Translations under genes and position numbers: made by a program
Source of the DNA: Brachyspira sp949287565
Lineage (GTDB): Bacteria > Spirochaetota > Brachyspiria > Brachyspirales > Brachyspiraceae
Direction: 5' to 3' (one strand)
DNA length: 64,000 nucleotides
Assembly: GCF_036997615.1 (NCBI RefSeq)
Contig: NZ_JAWLQA010000013.1
Shown here: positions 55,356-63,273 of the stretch, one piece after another
Layout: the number at the start of each line of letters is the position of its first letter
How positions within the stretch are numbered: the first letter of the stretch is position 1
Notes under the pieces: model-generated
What the model was told of the DNA's origin: nothing
The model's database searches: none
What the model saw: the letters and a program-made list of their open reading frames with translations, nothing else

Positions 55356-55594
55356 TTTCTTTTAGCTCCCATATTTTTAGAGTATTTCTTTTCTTTATTT
55401 TCTTCTTCTGAAATAGTATTATTTTCTTGCTGACTGCTTGTTTCTGTATTATCTTCTTCTATTTTCTCTATAATTTTTGCATTCAGCAATTTTTCTGCAT
55501 TTCCATCTAATAAACTTTCATCTATTTCTTCAAGCTCATTTATAATACCTTTCCTAGTAGAAATTGCTTTACCTTTACATATCCTATATTTCAT
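55352..55594 (-). CDS. Small hypothetical phage protein (head-region)
   Basis: 80 residues. The N-terminal 45 residues look like the small KxxxxxGxxYxxGExxxLP-type head-region proteins (here ICKGKAISTRKGIINELEEI, LLNAKIIEKI), followed by an acidic low-complexity tail. Overlaps the next gene by 4 bp. Confidence 0.55.
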   Translation of the reverse strand: MKYRICKGKAISTRKGIINELEEIDESLLDGNAEKLLNAKIIEKIEEDNTETSSQQENNTISEEENKEKKYSKNMGAKRN

Positions 55595-55618
55595 TTGACT
55601 CTCCTTACTTCAATAAAA

Positions 55619-56707
55619 TCATACTGTTGTTTTTATGCATCCGAAACTATCTAGTGAAACAGGAATTAAAAGCGGTCTTGTAGATATTTCAGCAGATAAA
55701 CTATCAGCTGGTTCATTGAGCCAAGCTCTTATTGTGTATGCTCTGTTTTCAAGATTCATATAACTAGGTATTATACTTTCTAAGCGAGGATCTACTCCAG
55801 TTATAGTAGATGATGTGCAGTATATTTTTCTGAAATCACAATTAATACTTTCTGAATCAGGTATCATTATAACTTTATCAGGATCAAGGAAATTAACATC
55901 TTTTCCGCTTGCATTTGTATAATATCCTTCATAACAGTAACATCTAAATCTATTAGTACCTATAAGAAGCTCGCCTAAATAATCAGCATCATCATATAAA
56001 TATTTAGGATCTACTATTCCTACATTAGCATTTCTAAGATTTAATTTGTCTTTTACTTTGGAGTTATTGCAATAATTCTCCCAAGCATTAGAGCCGAATA
56101 TAATATTTACAGCTCTTGTTTTCCCATCTTTTAATATTTCTTTATAAAGATTGGATATATCTTTGTCAGGATCTGAATTAGTATAATCAGACCAAGCAGT
56201 CGATACTGTAACTATATGGCTTGCTTTAGGCTTATAATCTATCTCATAAACATTGTTTCCTTTATCATCTTGCAATGTTAATTTTCCAGTTTGGAATATT
56301 TGAGAAGCCTGATATTCTATATTTCTTGCTATTGCCAATTCGCCTTCACGCATTTTATCCATTATTCTTGACTGTAAATCTGCTATATATGGAACATTTG
56401 CAGATGCATAAGGATCTAACCCAAATACTTTTGTATCTATATCTTCTGCTGTTATATCAAATCCTATGGCTACTTTAGGCGGAGTGAACTCTTTTTCTGT
56501 ATATTCTGTTCTTATTAGTTTTGTAGAATGTTCTGATAAAGCAGTAACAACTGTTGCTACTTTTGAAGAACTTCTCATTATATCTATTTTTACTTTCCCA
56601 GCACTTACTATATCTCTTGGTGTTGTCTTAAACCATTTACTTAAAAAAGGATTAAGAAATTGTCTTTCTTTATATGACTTTAAAAAAGCCTCTCTAATAT
56701 TTGGCAT
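55619..56707 (-). CDS. Major capsid protein, gpE family
   Basis: 362 residues. The PF03864 (phage major capsid protein E) signatures are seen: FLNPFLSKWFKT at the start, VEAGFDITAEDID-like VAIGFDITAEDID, a conserved DP-rich central region, and the end ENRAYTIRAWLNEPAD. It forms the capsid shell with the decoration protein encoded upstream. A long structured leader precedes the ATG. Confidence 0.85.
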   Translation of the reverse strand: MPNIREAFLKSYKERQFLNPFLSKWFKTTPRDIVSAGKVKIDIMRSSSKVATVVTALSEHSTKLIRTEYTEKEFTPPKVAIGFDITAEDIDTKVFGLDPYASANVPYIADLQSRIMDKMREGELAIARNIEYQASQIFQTGKLTLQDDKGNNVYEIDYKPKASHIVTVSTAWSDYTNSDPDKDISNLYKEILKDGKTRAVNIIFGSNAWENYCNNSKVKDKLNLRNANVGIVDPKYLYDDADYLGELLIGTNRFRCYCYEGYYTNASGKDVNFLDPDKVIMIPDSESINCDFRKIYCTSSTITGVDPRLESIIPSYMNLENRAYTIRAWLNEPADSLSAEISTRPLLIPVSLDSFGCIKTTV

Positions 56708-56728
56708 GTAAACTCCTATTGCTGCTAT

Positions 56729-56785
56729 ACTCGCCTCAGCCTATAATTAGCAAATAAATAAATTTATTTGCTGGCTTCGGCTCGC
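56729..56785 (-). promoter_or_regulatory. Structured leader element of the capsid gene
   Basis: Minus strand: GCGAGCCGAAGCC, stem-loop AGCAAATAAA / TTTATTTGCT, bulge AATTATA, GGCTGAGGCGAGT, then ATAGCAGCAATAGGAG and the ATG. Two G-A/A-G tandem mismatch pairs lie in the outer stem. Confidence 0.75.
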
Positions 56786-56802
56786 TTTTTTATTGCTGCT
56801 AT

Positions 56803-56838
56803 ACTCGCCTCAGCTTATAACTGTTAGCTTTAGCTCGC
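56803..56838 (-). promoter_or_regulatory. Second, short copy of the leader element
   Basis: Minus strand: GCGAGCTAAAGCT, loop of 10 nt, AGCTGAGGCGAGT. The outer stem with its G-A tandem is kept while the inner stem-loop is replaced by a loop. It lies upstream of the main copy, in front of the same gene. Confidence 0.65.
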
Positions 56839-56872
56839 TTTTTATATTCACTTCTATAATATTTAAAAATTA

Positions 56873-57241
56873 TTACTTTCCTATCTCTATGTAACTTTCT
56901 AAATATATAGAATACATTCTTAATTTGTCTTTTATTTCTGTTGTGATTCCAGCTCCTGCTTCTTGACCTTTTAAAATTACTCTGTTTATATCAGCACTTC
57001 CAGAAAGCATTACTCCTACAGGATAATCGCCTGCTTCTGTTTCTTCTACATCATTTAAAGCTATGCCTACTGGATCGCTTGAACCTGTTTCATAAGGTTT
57101 GTATTTATCGCCGTTTCTCATTAATATAGTGCCTTTTTTAATAGGGCTTGAAGCTTCAAGAGTAACTAAAGCTGTTTCGCTTTTTAATACATTTCTTATT
57201 ACTCCATCGTATGATATTTTTTCTTCGTTGATATTACTCAT
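56873..57241 (-). CDS. Head decoration protein (lambda gpD family)
   Basis: 122 residues. VTLEASSPIKKGTILMRNGD and GDYPVGVMLSGSADINRVIL follow the PF02924 decoration protein pattern. It stabilises the capsid after expansion. It lies between protease and capsid genes, as in lambda-like heads. Confidence 0.85.
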   Translation of the reverse strand: MSNINEEKISYDGVIRNVLKSETALVTLEASSPIKKGTILMRNGDKYKPYETGSSDPVGIALNDVEETEAGDYPVGVMLSGSADINRVILKGQEAGAGITTEIKDKLRMYSIYLESYIEIGK

Positions 57242-57252
57242 TCATATACTCC

Positions 57253-58329
57253 TTATCTTTTAGGATTATATTTGTTTAACTCTTTCAAGTATTGTTCTTC
57301 TAATGCTTTATCTTTATCTTCTTCTGAAAGCATATTAGTATTTTCAGGATTTTCCTCTATATGCATATTAAGTATATTTTTACTAAGCTGAGCACTATGA
57401 TACTCTGCTAAAACTTCATCATCACTAATAGAGGCTCCGTTTTCTATATAGGAAATGGATTTATCTATAAGATTGCTTGCCTTTCCTAATTTTATATGAG
57501 CCATTACTCTTTTCCTTTCATGTTCTATTCCAAGATTGAACACTGTTTTATATAATTCTGGCTGCTGTTCTTTTAATTCCTGTAAATCCATAATTTTTTT
57601 ATCCTCTTTTTTTGTGTTATTATTTTCTGATGTATTAATGAACTCTGCTGTTTTTGTGATATTATTACTGCTGTTATTTAAATCATTATTTTCATCATCT
57701 GTATTTACTGCAAGAGCTAGAAAAGCAACCGCTTTTTTCAAGTCATCTTTAGCCTTGTTGCTTTCTGACATTTTATTTATACAGGAATATATTCTATTTT
57801 TGGCCAATATATATGCTTCTTCCTTATTAGAAACTTCTCCATTTCCATTACTGACAACTTCATCTGAAAAGCCTAATATTTCCTCGCCATAATAAAATGT
57901 TTCATTGTCCATCAGTTTTCTTATTTCATTGATATCTATATTTAATTTTTTAGAATATGCTTTTGCTATTATGTTTGTTAATGCCTCTATTTCTTTTGCT
58001 TGTTTATTAAGTTCTCTATAATCTCCGCTTGTAGAAATGCTTACATTATGAATCATAAATACAGCATTATCGTAACTTATGATTTTATCGCCTGCCATAG
58101 CTATATATGAAGCTATAGAAGCACATAAGCCTATTATTTTAATAGTAACTTTACCTTTATTATTTGAGTATTCCTTTATTAGATTATGTATTTCTATACC
58201 TGAAAATACAAATCCGCCCGGAGATGTAATTTCTATTTCTAAATCTCCATTCATATTTTGAGTAAGATTTCTAAAATCTTTTGAAGTAAAATCCCAGCCT
58301 ATTATTCCAGATATAGATATTTTGTTCAT
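57253..58329 (-). CDS. ClpP-like prohead protease with scaffold region
   Basis: 358 residues. The Clp/S14-like protease half has EITSPGGFVFSGIEI, the Ser in LCASIASYIAMAGD, and His in MIHNVSIS. The region after residue 200 is acidic, low-complexity and helical, like a scaffold domain. Such fusions mature the prohead. No strong Shine-Dalgarno precedes the ATG; three tandem leader elements do. Confidence 0.85.
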   Translation of the reverse strand: MNKISISGIIGWDFTSKDFRNLTQNMNGDLEIEITSPGGFVFSGIEIHNLIKEYSNNKGKVTIKIIGLCASIASYIAMAGDKIISYDNAVFMIHNVSISTSGDYRELNKQAKEIEALTNIIAKAYSKKLNIDINEIRKLMDNETFYYGEEILGFSDEVVSNGNGEVSNKEEAYILAKNRIYSCINKMSESNKAKDDLKKAVAFLALAVNTDDENNDLNNSSNNITKTAEFINTSENNNTKKEDKKIMDLQELKEQQPELYKTVFNLGIEHERKRVMAHIKLGKASNLIDKSISYIENGASISDDEVLAEYHSAQLSKNILNMHIEENPENTNMLSEEDKDKALEEQYLKELNKYNPKR

Positions 58330-58339
58330 TGTTGTTATT

Positions 58340-58590
58340 CTCGAACTTGGCTAATTATCAGCTGTCAAATAAATTTGCCAGCTTGCCAAGTTCTCACTCC
58401 TTTATTATTATTTCACTTGTAATGTGTAACTAATTGCTCGAACTTAGCTAATTATTAGCTGTCAAATAAATTTGCCAGCTTGCCAAGTTCTCACTCCTTT
58501 ATTATTATTTCACTTGTAATGTGTAACTAATTGCTCGAACTTGGCTAATTATCAGTTGTCAAATAAATTTGCCAGCTTGCCAAGTTCTTA
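58340..58590 (-). repeat. Three 97-bp tandem leader elements
   Basis: Copies at 58340-58396, 58437-58493 and 58534-58590 (period 97). Each folds on the minus strand as GAACTTGGC ... GCCAAGTTC, with inner hairpin AGCTGGCAAAT / ATTTGACAGCT, an 8-nt A/T bulge (GATAATTA) and G-A tandem at the base. Each spacer copy carries AAAGGAG. Between 58591 and 58731 I see no further gene. Confidence 0.85.
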
Positions 58591-58731
58591 TTCCTTTATT
58601 GTTGTTAAATACTTAATGATTACTACTTTGTTAACTAGGTATAAATAAAGTCATATCTAGTTTATTGAAGTATGTTTATAATATAAAACGGTGTAAAAAG
58701 ATTGCAATATAGATAGCATTTTTAGGCATTT

Positions 58732-58959
58732 TTATTTATTATAAAAATAATTTGAAGATGTATTTATTTTATACCATTCCTGCCATTCTGATATTTTTTT
58801 CAAGCTGTTTTGATATTCTTTTATTAAATCTTTTTGTGTGATCATATTTGTATTAGGATAATAGAAGGCAGGTGGATTAGATAACGGTATAGTTATATAT
58901 TTTGTAGATTGGCAGCCCATCAGGAATAAAGTTAAGATAAATATAAATATTTTATTCAT
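58732..58959 (-). CDS. Rz1-like outer spanin lipoprotein
   Basis: 75 residues. The signal ends in the lipobox LMGC; the rest includes Pro residues and DLIKEYQNSLKKISEWQEWY, like outer spanins. It follows the Rz-like gene after 16 bp. It would bridge the outer membrane to the inner spanin at lysis. Confidence 0.7.
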   Translation of the reverse strand: MNKIFIFILTLFLMGCQSTKYITIPLSNPPAFYYPNTNMITQKDLIKEYQNSLKKISEWQEWYKINTSSNYFYNK

Positions 58960-58975
58960 AATTAACAGCCTTATA

Positions 58976-59356
58976 TTATTTTTTATTGCTTGCTATTTTA
59001 TAATAATTTTCTATGCTTGTATTCAAAGCTCTTAATTCATTTTTTGTAAGATTTTTATTTTCTATTTCATTTATTAAATTACTGCTGCTTTTAAAAGTTT
59101 CATTTATGTATATCTGTCTTTTTTCAAAGTTTATATTTTTTAAAGCAGTTATATTTGATATTTCTATTTTTGCTGTATATATTTCTTTTTCTAAAGATTT
59201 TATTTTTTTATCTTTGGTTTTTATTGTATAATTCAAAAAACTTATATATCCAAATACAATTCCTGTAATTAAAAAATATATAAAATATTTTGATTTCAAA
59301 AAACTTAATAGTTTTTTCTTAAAAAAATTAATTATTATGCTGATTATTACTGTCAT
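58976..59356 (-). CDS. Rz-like inner spanin
   Basis: 126 residues. One N-terminal transmembrane segment (about residues 24-43) is followed by a helical, probably coiled-coil periplasmic part, the layout of an inner spanin. It overlaps the holin candidate gene by 29 bp and precedes the lipoprotein. Confidence 0.65.
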   Translation of the reverse strand: MTVIISIIINFFKKKLLSFLKSKYFIYFLITGIVFGYISFLNYTIKTKDKKIKSLEKEIYTAKIEISNITALKNINFEKRQIYINETFKSSSNLINEIENKNLTKNELRALNTSIENYYKIASNKK

Positions 59357-59621
59357 TTTCTTTATAATTTTCTTTGTAATTATATTTTGCCTTAAAGAAA
59401 TTATTTATAATAATGCTCAAATCAGTTGTTCCTGTAACTAAACTTGCTCCCCACATTACTATAACTATTGCAATAGATTCATTATAATTAGGAAATCTTT
59501 TTTGAGTTATCATTATGAAACTTGTCATAATAATTCCAAAAGCAAAAGCTCCTACACTTGTAAACCAACTTGTTTTTTTACCCAAGCCTTTAGAATCTAA
59601 AAAACCAAATAATTTTTTCAT
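59328..59621 (-). CDS. Holin candidate
   Basis: 97 residues with two transmembrane segments (about residues 20-38 and 50-68) and a polar, Asn/Glu-rich tail. Position between an XhlA-like gene and a spanin gene, downstream of the endolysin, supports a holin role; no family was recognised. Confidence 0.6.
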   Translation of the reverse strand: MKKLFGFLDSKGLGKKTSWFTSVGAFAFGIIMTSFIMITQKRFPNYNESIAIVIVMWGASLVTGTTDLSIIINNFFKAKYNYKENYKENDSNNQHNN

Positions 59622-59622
59622 G

Positions 59623-60033
59623 TTACTTTCCTATGAAATGATTGGTAAAAAAATATATTGTGCCTAATATAGTACCCAATGCTGTAAGCACTCCTGCCAA
59701 AAGCAATATAAAATTTGCAGCTTTTTTTATTTTTGTACTTGTAATACTATCATCTATATTTTTTTTAATCTCTTTCATTTCATTAATAATTTTTTGCTGT
59801 TCTTCATTATTTACTTTAGCCAAACTTTCTAATTTTTCTAATCTATAATCTATTTTTACCATATCCTCTGATAGATTATCTAAATATTTTTCATGAGAAT
59901 CTAATCGTTCTTTAATTTCTTTCATAGTATTAATTAAACCATTACCGTTTGAACTGCCGTCTTCATTTATTCCTATTCTATGACATATACTAGCTGTTCT
60001 TTTATCTAAATCGCTTATAGTTGTTCTTGGCAT
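59623..60033 (-). CDS. XhlA-like coiled-coil membrane protein
   Basis: 136 residues. The long coiled coil (KEIKERLDSHEKYLDNLSED) is followed by a C-terminal transmembrane helix (about residues 107-129), as in haemolysin XhlA-type proteins found beside endolysins. Part of the lysis cassette. Confidence 0.65.
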   Translation of the reverse strand: MPRTTISDLDKRTASICHRIGINEDGSSNGNGLINTMKEIKERLDSHEKYLDNLSEDMVKIDYRLEKLESLAKVNNEEQQKIINEMKEIKKNIDDSITSTKIKKAANFILLLAGVLTALGTILGTIYFFTNHFIGK

Positions 60034-60046
60034 ATAATAAAAATCC

Positions 60047-60628
60047 TTAAATATCTTTGATTAATTCAAAACGTCTTATCCTATCCTGAAGCCCGTTATA
60101 TCCGCCGTTAATTTTTTTAGTAATTTCTTTAATATCTCTTATTCCAATTAAGCCTCTATTTTTATAATAGCAGCATGCAACTTCTGAAGCTGCATCTTTT
60201 TCTAATAATAAATCAGGATTATTAATTAAATCTAAACCTGTCAATTTTGAATATTTACTATAATTGTTTCTTCCTGTAAGCTGAATTATACCTCTGCCTA
60301 TGAATTTATATCCGTCTCCTGCATTTATATTGCCTAAATCTTTTCTATTACCATAAACTAATTCTGCTATATATTTCCAGCCTTGAGAGCATATATTTTC
60401 AGCATTTTCTAATGTTTTTACTTTAGACGGAAAAACTTCTAAAAGTCTTTTAGGAGAATATTTAAAACTTTCTTTTAATACAGTAAAATTCTTACTTTCA
60501 TGACTTGTCTGTGCTAAAAACATTTTCACATCATATTCATCAGTAATAGAGTATTTACTGAAATATTTTTCTAAATATGGAAGCCATTCAAGATTAATTT
60601 CTAATTTAATTAAATATTCTTTTATCAT
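60047..60628 (-). CDS. GH19-type endolysin
   Basis: 193 residues. The glycoside hydrolase 19 pattern is seen: AQTSHESKNF (catalytic Glu), YGNRKDLGN, GDGYKFIGRGIIQLTGR(N)NY and the C-terminal ITKKINGGYNG. It would cleave peptidoglycan glycan chains at lysis. No signal peptide, so release depends on a holin. Confidence 0.88.
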   Translation of the reverse strand: MIKEYLIKLEINLEWLPYLEKYFSKYSITDEYDVKMFLAQTSHESKNFTVLKESFKYSPKRLLEVFPSKVKTLENAENICSQGWKYIAELVYGNRKDLGNINAGDGYKFIGRGIIQLTGRNNYSKYSKLTGLDLINNPDLLLEKDAASEVACCYYKNRGLIGIRDIKEITKKINGGYNGLQDRIRRFELIKDI

Positions 60629-60720
60629 ATTACAAACTCCGAATATATTTTATTAATATAAATTAGAAATATTTTAATGCAATATAGTTTGTTTTTTGAG
60701 ATGATATAATTACTAATAAA

Positions 60721-60760
60721 AAATGGTAGAAATTTATTAAGATCAAAATTTCTACCATTT
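60721..60760 (-). terminator. Strong hairpin between the hypothetical gene and the endolysin gene
   Basis: The 15-bp perfect stem AAATGGTAGAAATTT / AAATTTCTACCATTT, with T-rich flanks on both sides. The endolysin gene downstream would therefore need read-through or its own promoter. Confidence 0.75.
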
Positions 60761-60793
60761 TAATTTTTTAATAATTACATTTAGTAGTTTTAT

Positions 60794-61066
60794 TTATAAT
60801 TCCTCTTTTTCTGAAAAATTATATGATTTTATTGTCAATTTATTATTGTCATCAGATATTATAATATCTTTAAAATCAACCTCTTTGAATATAGATTTTA
60901 TTTCATTTTCAAATTGAGCTTTATTATTTGTTATAATACCTTTATATCTTAAAATATTTGGAGTAATATTTTTTAATCTTATTTCTAAATTAATATCATT
61001 TTTAATTTCAACATGACCAATTCCATAACCTTCAAGATTATTCTTTGTTATTGTATATGTTGTCAT
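60794..61066 (-). CDS. Small hypothetical phage protein
   Basis: 90 residues, beta-rich, starting MTTYTITKNNLEGYGIGHVEIK. No family recognised. It stands between the tail-fibre cassette and the lysis genes. Confidence 0.5.
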   Translation of the reverse strand: MTTYTITKNNLEGYGIGHVEIKNDINLEIRLKNITPNILRYKGIITNNKAQFENEIKSIFKEVDFKDIIISDDNNKLTIKSYNFSEKEEL

Positions 61067-61273
61067 TATCTCCTACTTTAAAATTATTATATTGACAATA
61101 ACATAAAGAAATTCTTTTAAAAGTCAAGTGAAATTTATTTTTTAATAATACTATTTTTATAATATATTAGTTTATATATTTTTTATAAATATTAAATCGT
61201 ATCTTGAATTGAAATTAAACTGTGCTAATATTTAGTAAGTTATTTTGAATATTTTAATTTTTTGTTAACATTT

Positions 61274-61333
61274 GGTTCATTATCGGAAGAAGGTCGTTCC
61301 AATGGCATTCAAGGTGATGCTATTAGAAATATA
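61274..61333 (+). repeat. 60-bp inverted repeat, left copy (invertible cassette)
   Basis: Identical, in inverted orientation, to 62490-62549. It encodes GSLSEEGRSNGIQGDAIRNI in frame with both alternative C-termini. Confidence 0.97.
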
Positions 61334-61552
61334 GCAGGTACTATACAAATAATGACAGCTAATTTAGCAGCTCCAACAGGAGTTTTTGATTATACTTGGG
61401 GGTTTGATAAACTATTTACATTTACAGCTATAGAAACACAAGATGGATGGAGACATGCAAATACTAATTTTAGAGCATCTAATGTTGTACCAACATCTAC
61501 GGAGAATAGAACTAAAAATAGGAAAATTAGAATATATAAAAGAATAGCTTAA
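61274..61552 (+). pseudogene. Silent alternative C-terminus of the tail fibre
   Basis: No usable start codon or ribosome binding site is present. After the 60-bp repeat, it encodes 72 residues: about 50 unlike the current fibre (AGTIQIMTANLAAP...DGWRHANTN) and then VVPTSTENRTKNRKIRIYK, nearly the same as the current end. The count of 72 residues equals the expressed C-terminus. It lies on the opposite strand to the fibre gene. Inversion would bring it into frame. Confidence 0.85.
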
Positions 61553-61572
61553 TTTTTATAGGAGTATTATAT

Positions 61573-62214
61573 ATGAATATAGTAATTTTTAACAATAATA
61601 AGGTAAAAGAGATTATTTCTACTGATGAAAATATTGAAATAGCACTAAAAAAGCTAAAAAATCAAGGTTTTATTTGTGATAATGATGAATATAAGGTCTT
61701 TGATAATGTTCAAAATATGGGAGTAAAAGATATTAGAGCTATTAAGAATGATGGTTCTGTAATGAGTATAGAAGAACAAATTGAAAATAAAATATTAGTT
61801 TTAGAAAAAGATGAAGAAATAAGAAACGGACAAATATATAAACTTGATAAAAACCTACAAGAGGATTTAATTAAATTAATAGAATTAGGCATTGAAGAAC
61901 TAGAGCCTACTCAAAAAATAGAAATATCTGAAGATGGTACAAAGTACATAACAAAAAAATCTATGGAAGAAAAATTAAGAGAAAACCTTATAACTCAGGA
62001 AGAATATGATAATTATATAATTCGAATAAGACAAATGCAATATCAAACTAATTTAGATGGAGCTAGAGCAGAACTTTTAGACAGTGTTTTAAGTAATTTA
62101 TCAAATCAAGGTCTTTTAACAGAAGAACAAAAAACACAATTAGATATGTTAAATAATAAAAGGATAGAAATAAAAGAATCAAATCCTAAATCTGATATTT
62201 TATTAAATGCCTAA
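61573..62214 (+). CDS. Candidate tail-fibre chaperone inside the invertible segment
   Basis: 213 residues, no signal peptide, with an N-terminal small domain (MNIVIFNNNKVKEII) and long charged helices. TAGGAG precedes the ATG. It lies 20 bp after the silent fibre end and on the same strand, so inversion would place it downstream of the fibre gene in the late operon. A fibre-assembly role is inferred from position. Confidence 0.65.
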   Translation: MNIVIFNNNKVKEIISTDENIEIALKKLKNQGFICDNDEYKVFDNVQNMGVKDIRAIKNDGSVMSIEEQIENKILVLEKDEEIRNGQIYKLDKNLQEDLIKLIELGIEELEPTQKIEISEDGTKYITKKSMEEKLRENLITQEEYDNYIIRIRQMQYQTNLDGARAELLDSVLSNLSNQGLLTEEQKTQLDMLNNKRIEIKESNPKSDILLNA

Positions 62215-62223
62215 TTTTTGTAT

Positions 62224-62268
62224 AAAAAAGCCCTATAAATTGATAATTTCATAATTTATAGGGCTTTA
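62224..62268. terminator. Bidirectional terminator inside the invertible segment
   Basis: AAAGCCCTATAAATT pairs with AATTTATAGGGCTTT, flanked by A and T runs. It separates the convergent chaperone candidate and tail fibre genes. Confidence 0.85.
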
Positions 62269-62270
62269 TT

Positions 62271-63215
62271 TTATGCAATTCTTTTATAAACACGTATTTT
62301 CCTATTTTTAGTTCTATTTTCAGATGCAGTTGGCACGACTGAATTTGCATTAAATACTATTTTACCTGCATCAAGATCTGTCCATTGTCCACCCAACAAA
62401 TATGAATCTATTTTACCTAAATGGTTATATGAAAATAATTGTGATGTTATTTGTAAACCACCGTGTATGAAATATCCATATTCCCCTTGTATATTTCTAA
62501 TAGCATCACCTTGAATGCCATTGGAACGACCTTCTTCCGATAATGAACCTTCTGTTCTAAAAAACACACTTTCTGTGTTATATTTTAATTGCCAAGTACC
62601 TCCAAAAAGTTTTTCTGGAGATTTGCTTGCATCAAAAGTCCCATCATCTTCAGCAAATTGTATGTATGTTGATCCTATTGGATTTAATAAATCTATAACT
62701 TCTTGTTTTCCCATTCCTTCACCTCTTATTAATTTAAATTTACTATCTATATATATAAATTCAGTTGAACTTTTTTCAAATAAAATAAAAAAGTCTGTAC
62801 CATATTTTATATATACATTATGGTCAGTATTATTTATTATTAATATATTGCTTATATAGTTTATATTGTTTTCTGCAGTTAAATTAATATTATGAACATT
62901 TTCATTTATATCTATAACAAGATGCCTTTGATATCTTTTTAATTGATAACCTGTATCATCATTTAATTCTATATGAGAATTTATTAATTTCATTATTGCC
63001 TCTAATTTCTGAGAATTATCTGCAGTTTCGTCTTCTCCATTTGGACTGATAGAGGCTGTTTTTAATAATGCCTGAAAAAATCCCCAATTATCATTAAGTA
63101 AATCTGCTATTATTTCTGTGCCGTTTGTGGCTCCCGGACTATTAGCATCTACTGCTTTTGTATTTGGAAATTCTTCTCCATTGGTATTTATAAATGCTTG
63201 ACTGTAATCTTTCAT
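62271..63215 (-). CDS. Tail fibre protein with switchable C-terminus
   Basis: 314 residues. The N-terminal DYSQAFINTNGEEFPNTKAVDANSPG and LLNDNWGFFQALL are typical of phage tail fibres; the middle has GSTYIQFAEDDGTFDASKSPEKLFGGTWQL. The C-terminal 72 residues (from residue 243) follow the 60-bp repeat that encodes residues 223-242. The C-terminus is expected to bind the host. It lies between the portal gene and the lysis cassette. Confidence 0.8.
   Translation of the reverse strand: MKDYSQAFINTNGEEFPNTKAVDANSPGATNGTEIIADLLNDNWGFFQALLKTASISPNGEDETADNSQKLEAIMKLINSHIELNDDTGYQLKRYQRHLVIDINENVHNINLTAENNINYISNILIINNTDHNVYIKYGTDFFILFEKSSTEFIYIDSKFKLIRGEGMGKQEVIDLLNPIGSTYIQFAEDDGTFDASKSPEKLFGGTWQLKYNTESVFFRTEGSLSEEGRSNGIQGDAIRNIQGEYGYFIHGGLQITSQLFSYNHLGKIDSYLLGGQWTDLDAGKIVFNANSVVPTASENRTKNRKIRVYKRIA
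62490..62549 (-). repeat. 60-bp inverted repeat, right copy (invertible cassette)
   Basis: A perfect reverse complement of 61274-61333. It contains a short dyad (ATTGGAA / TTCCGAT across cgaccttc) that could be a recombinase site. Confidence 0.97.
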
Positions 63216-63273
63216 ATAAAAATTAAAACTGACTAAACATATTAAAAAGATAGATTTATCAGTTTGCTCCTTT

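Noticed and set aside
58340..58590. CRISPR array
   Set aside because: The 97-bp period copies are identical throughout, including the would-be spacers, so these are plain tandem repeats.
61262..61552. ORF beginning at a TTG on the plus strand as an independent gene
   Set aside because: No ribosome binding site and a direct match to the fibre C-terminus; better explained as a silent exchange cassette.
61274..62549. Diversity-generating retroelement at the fibre C-terminus
   Set aside because: No reverse transcriptase or template repeat with adenine-specific changes; the variant is a whole alternative module in inverted orientation.
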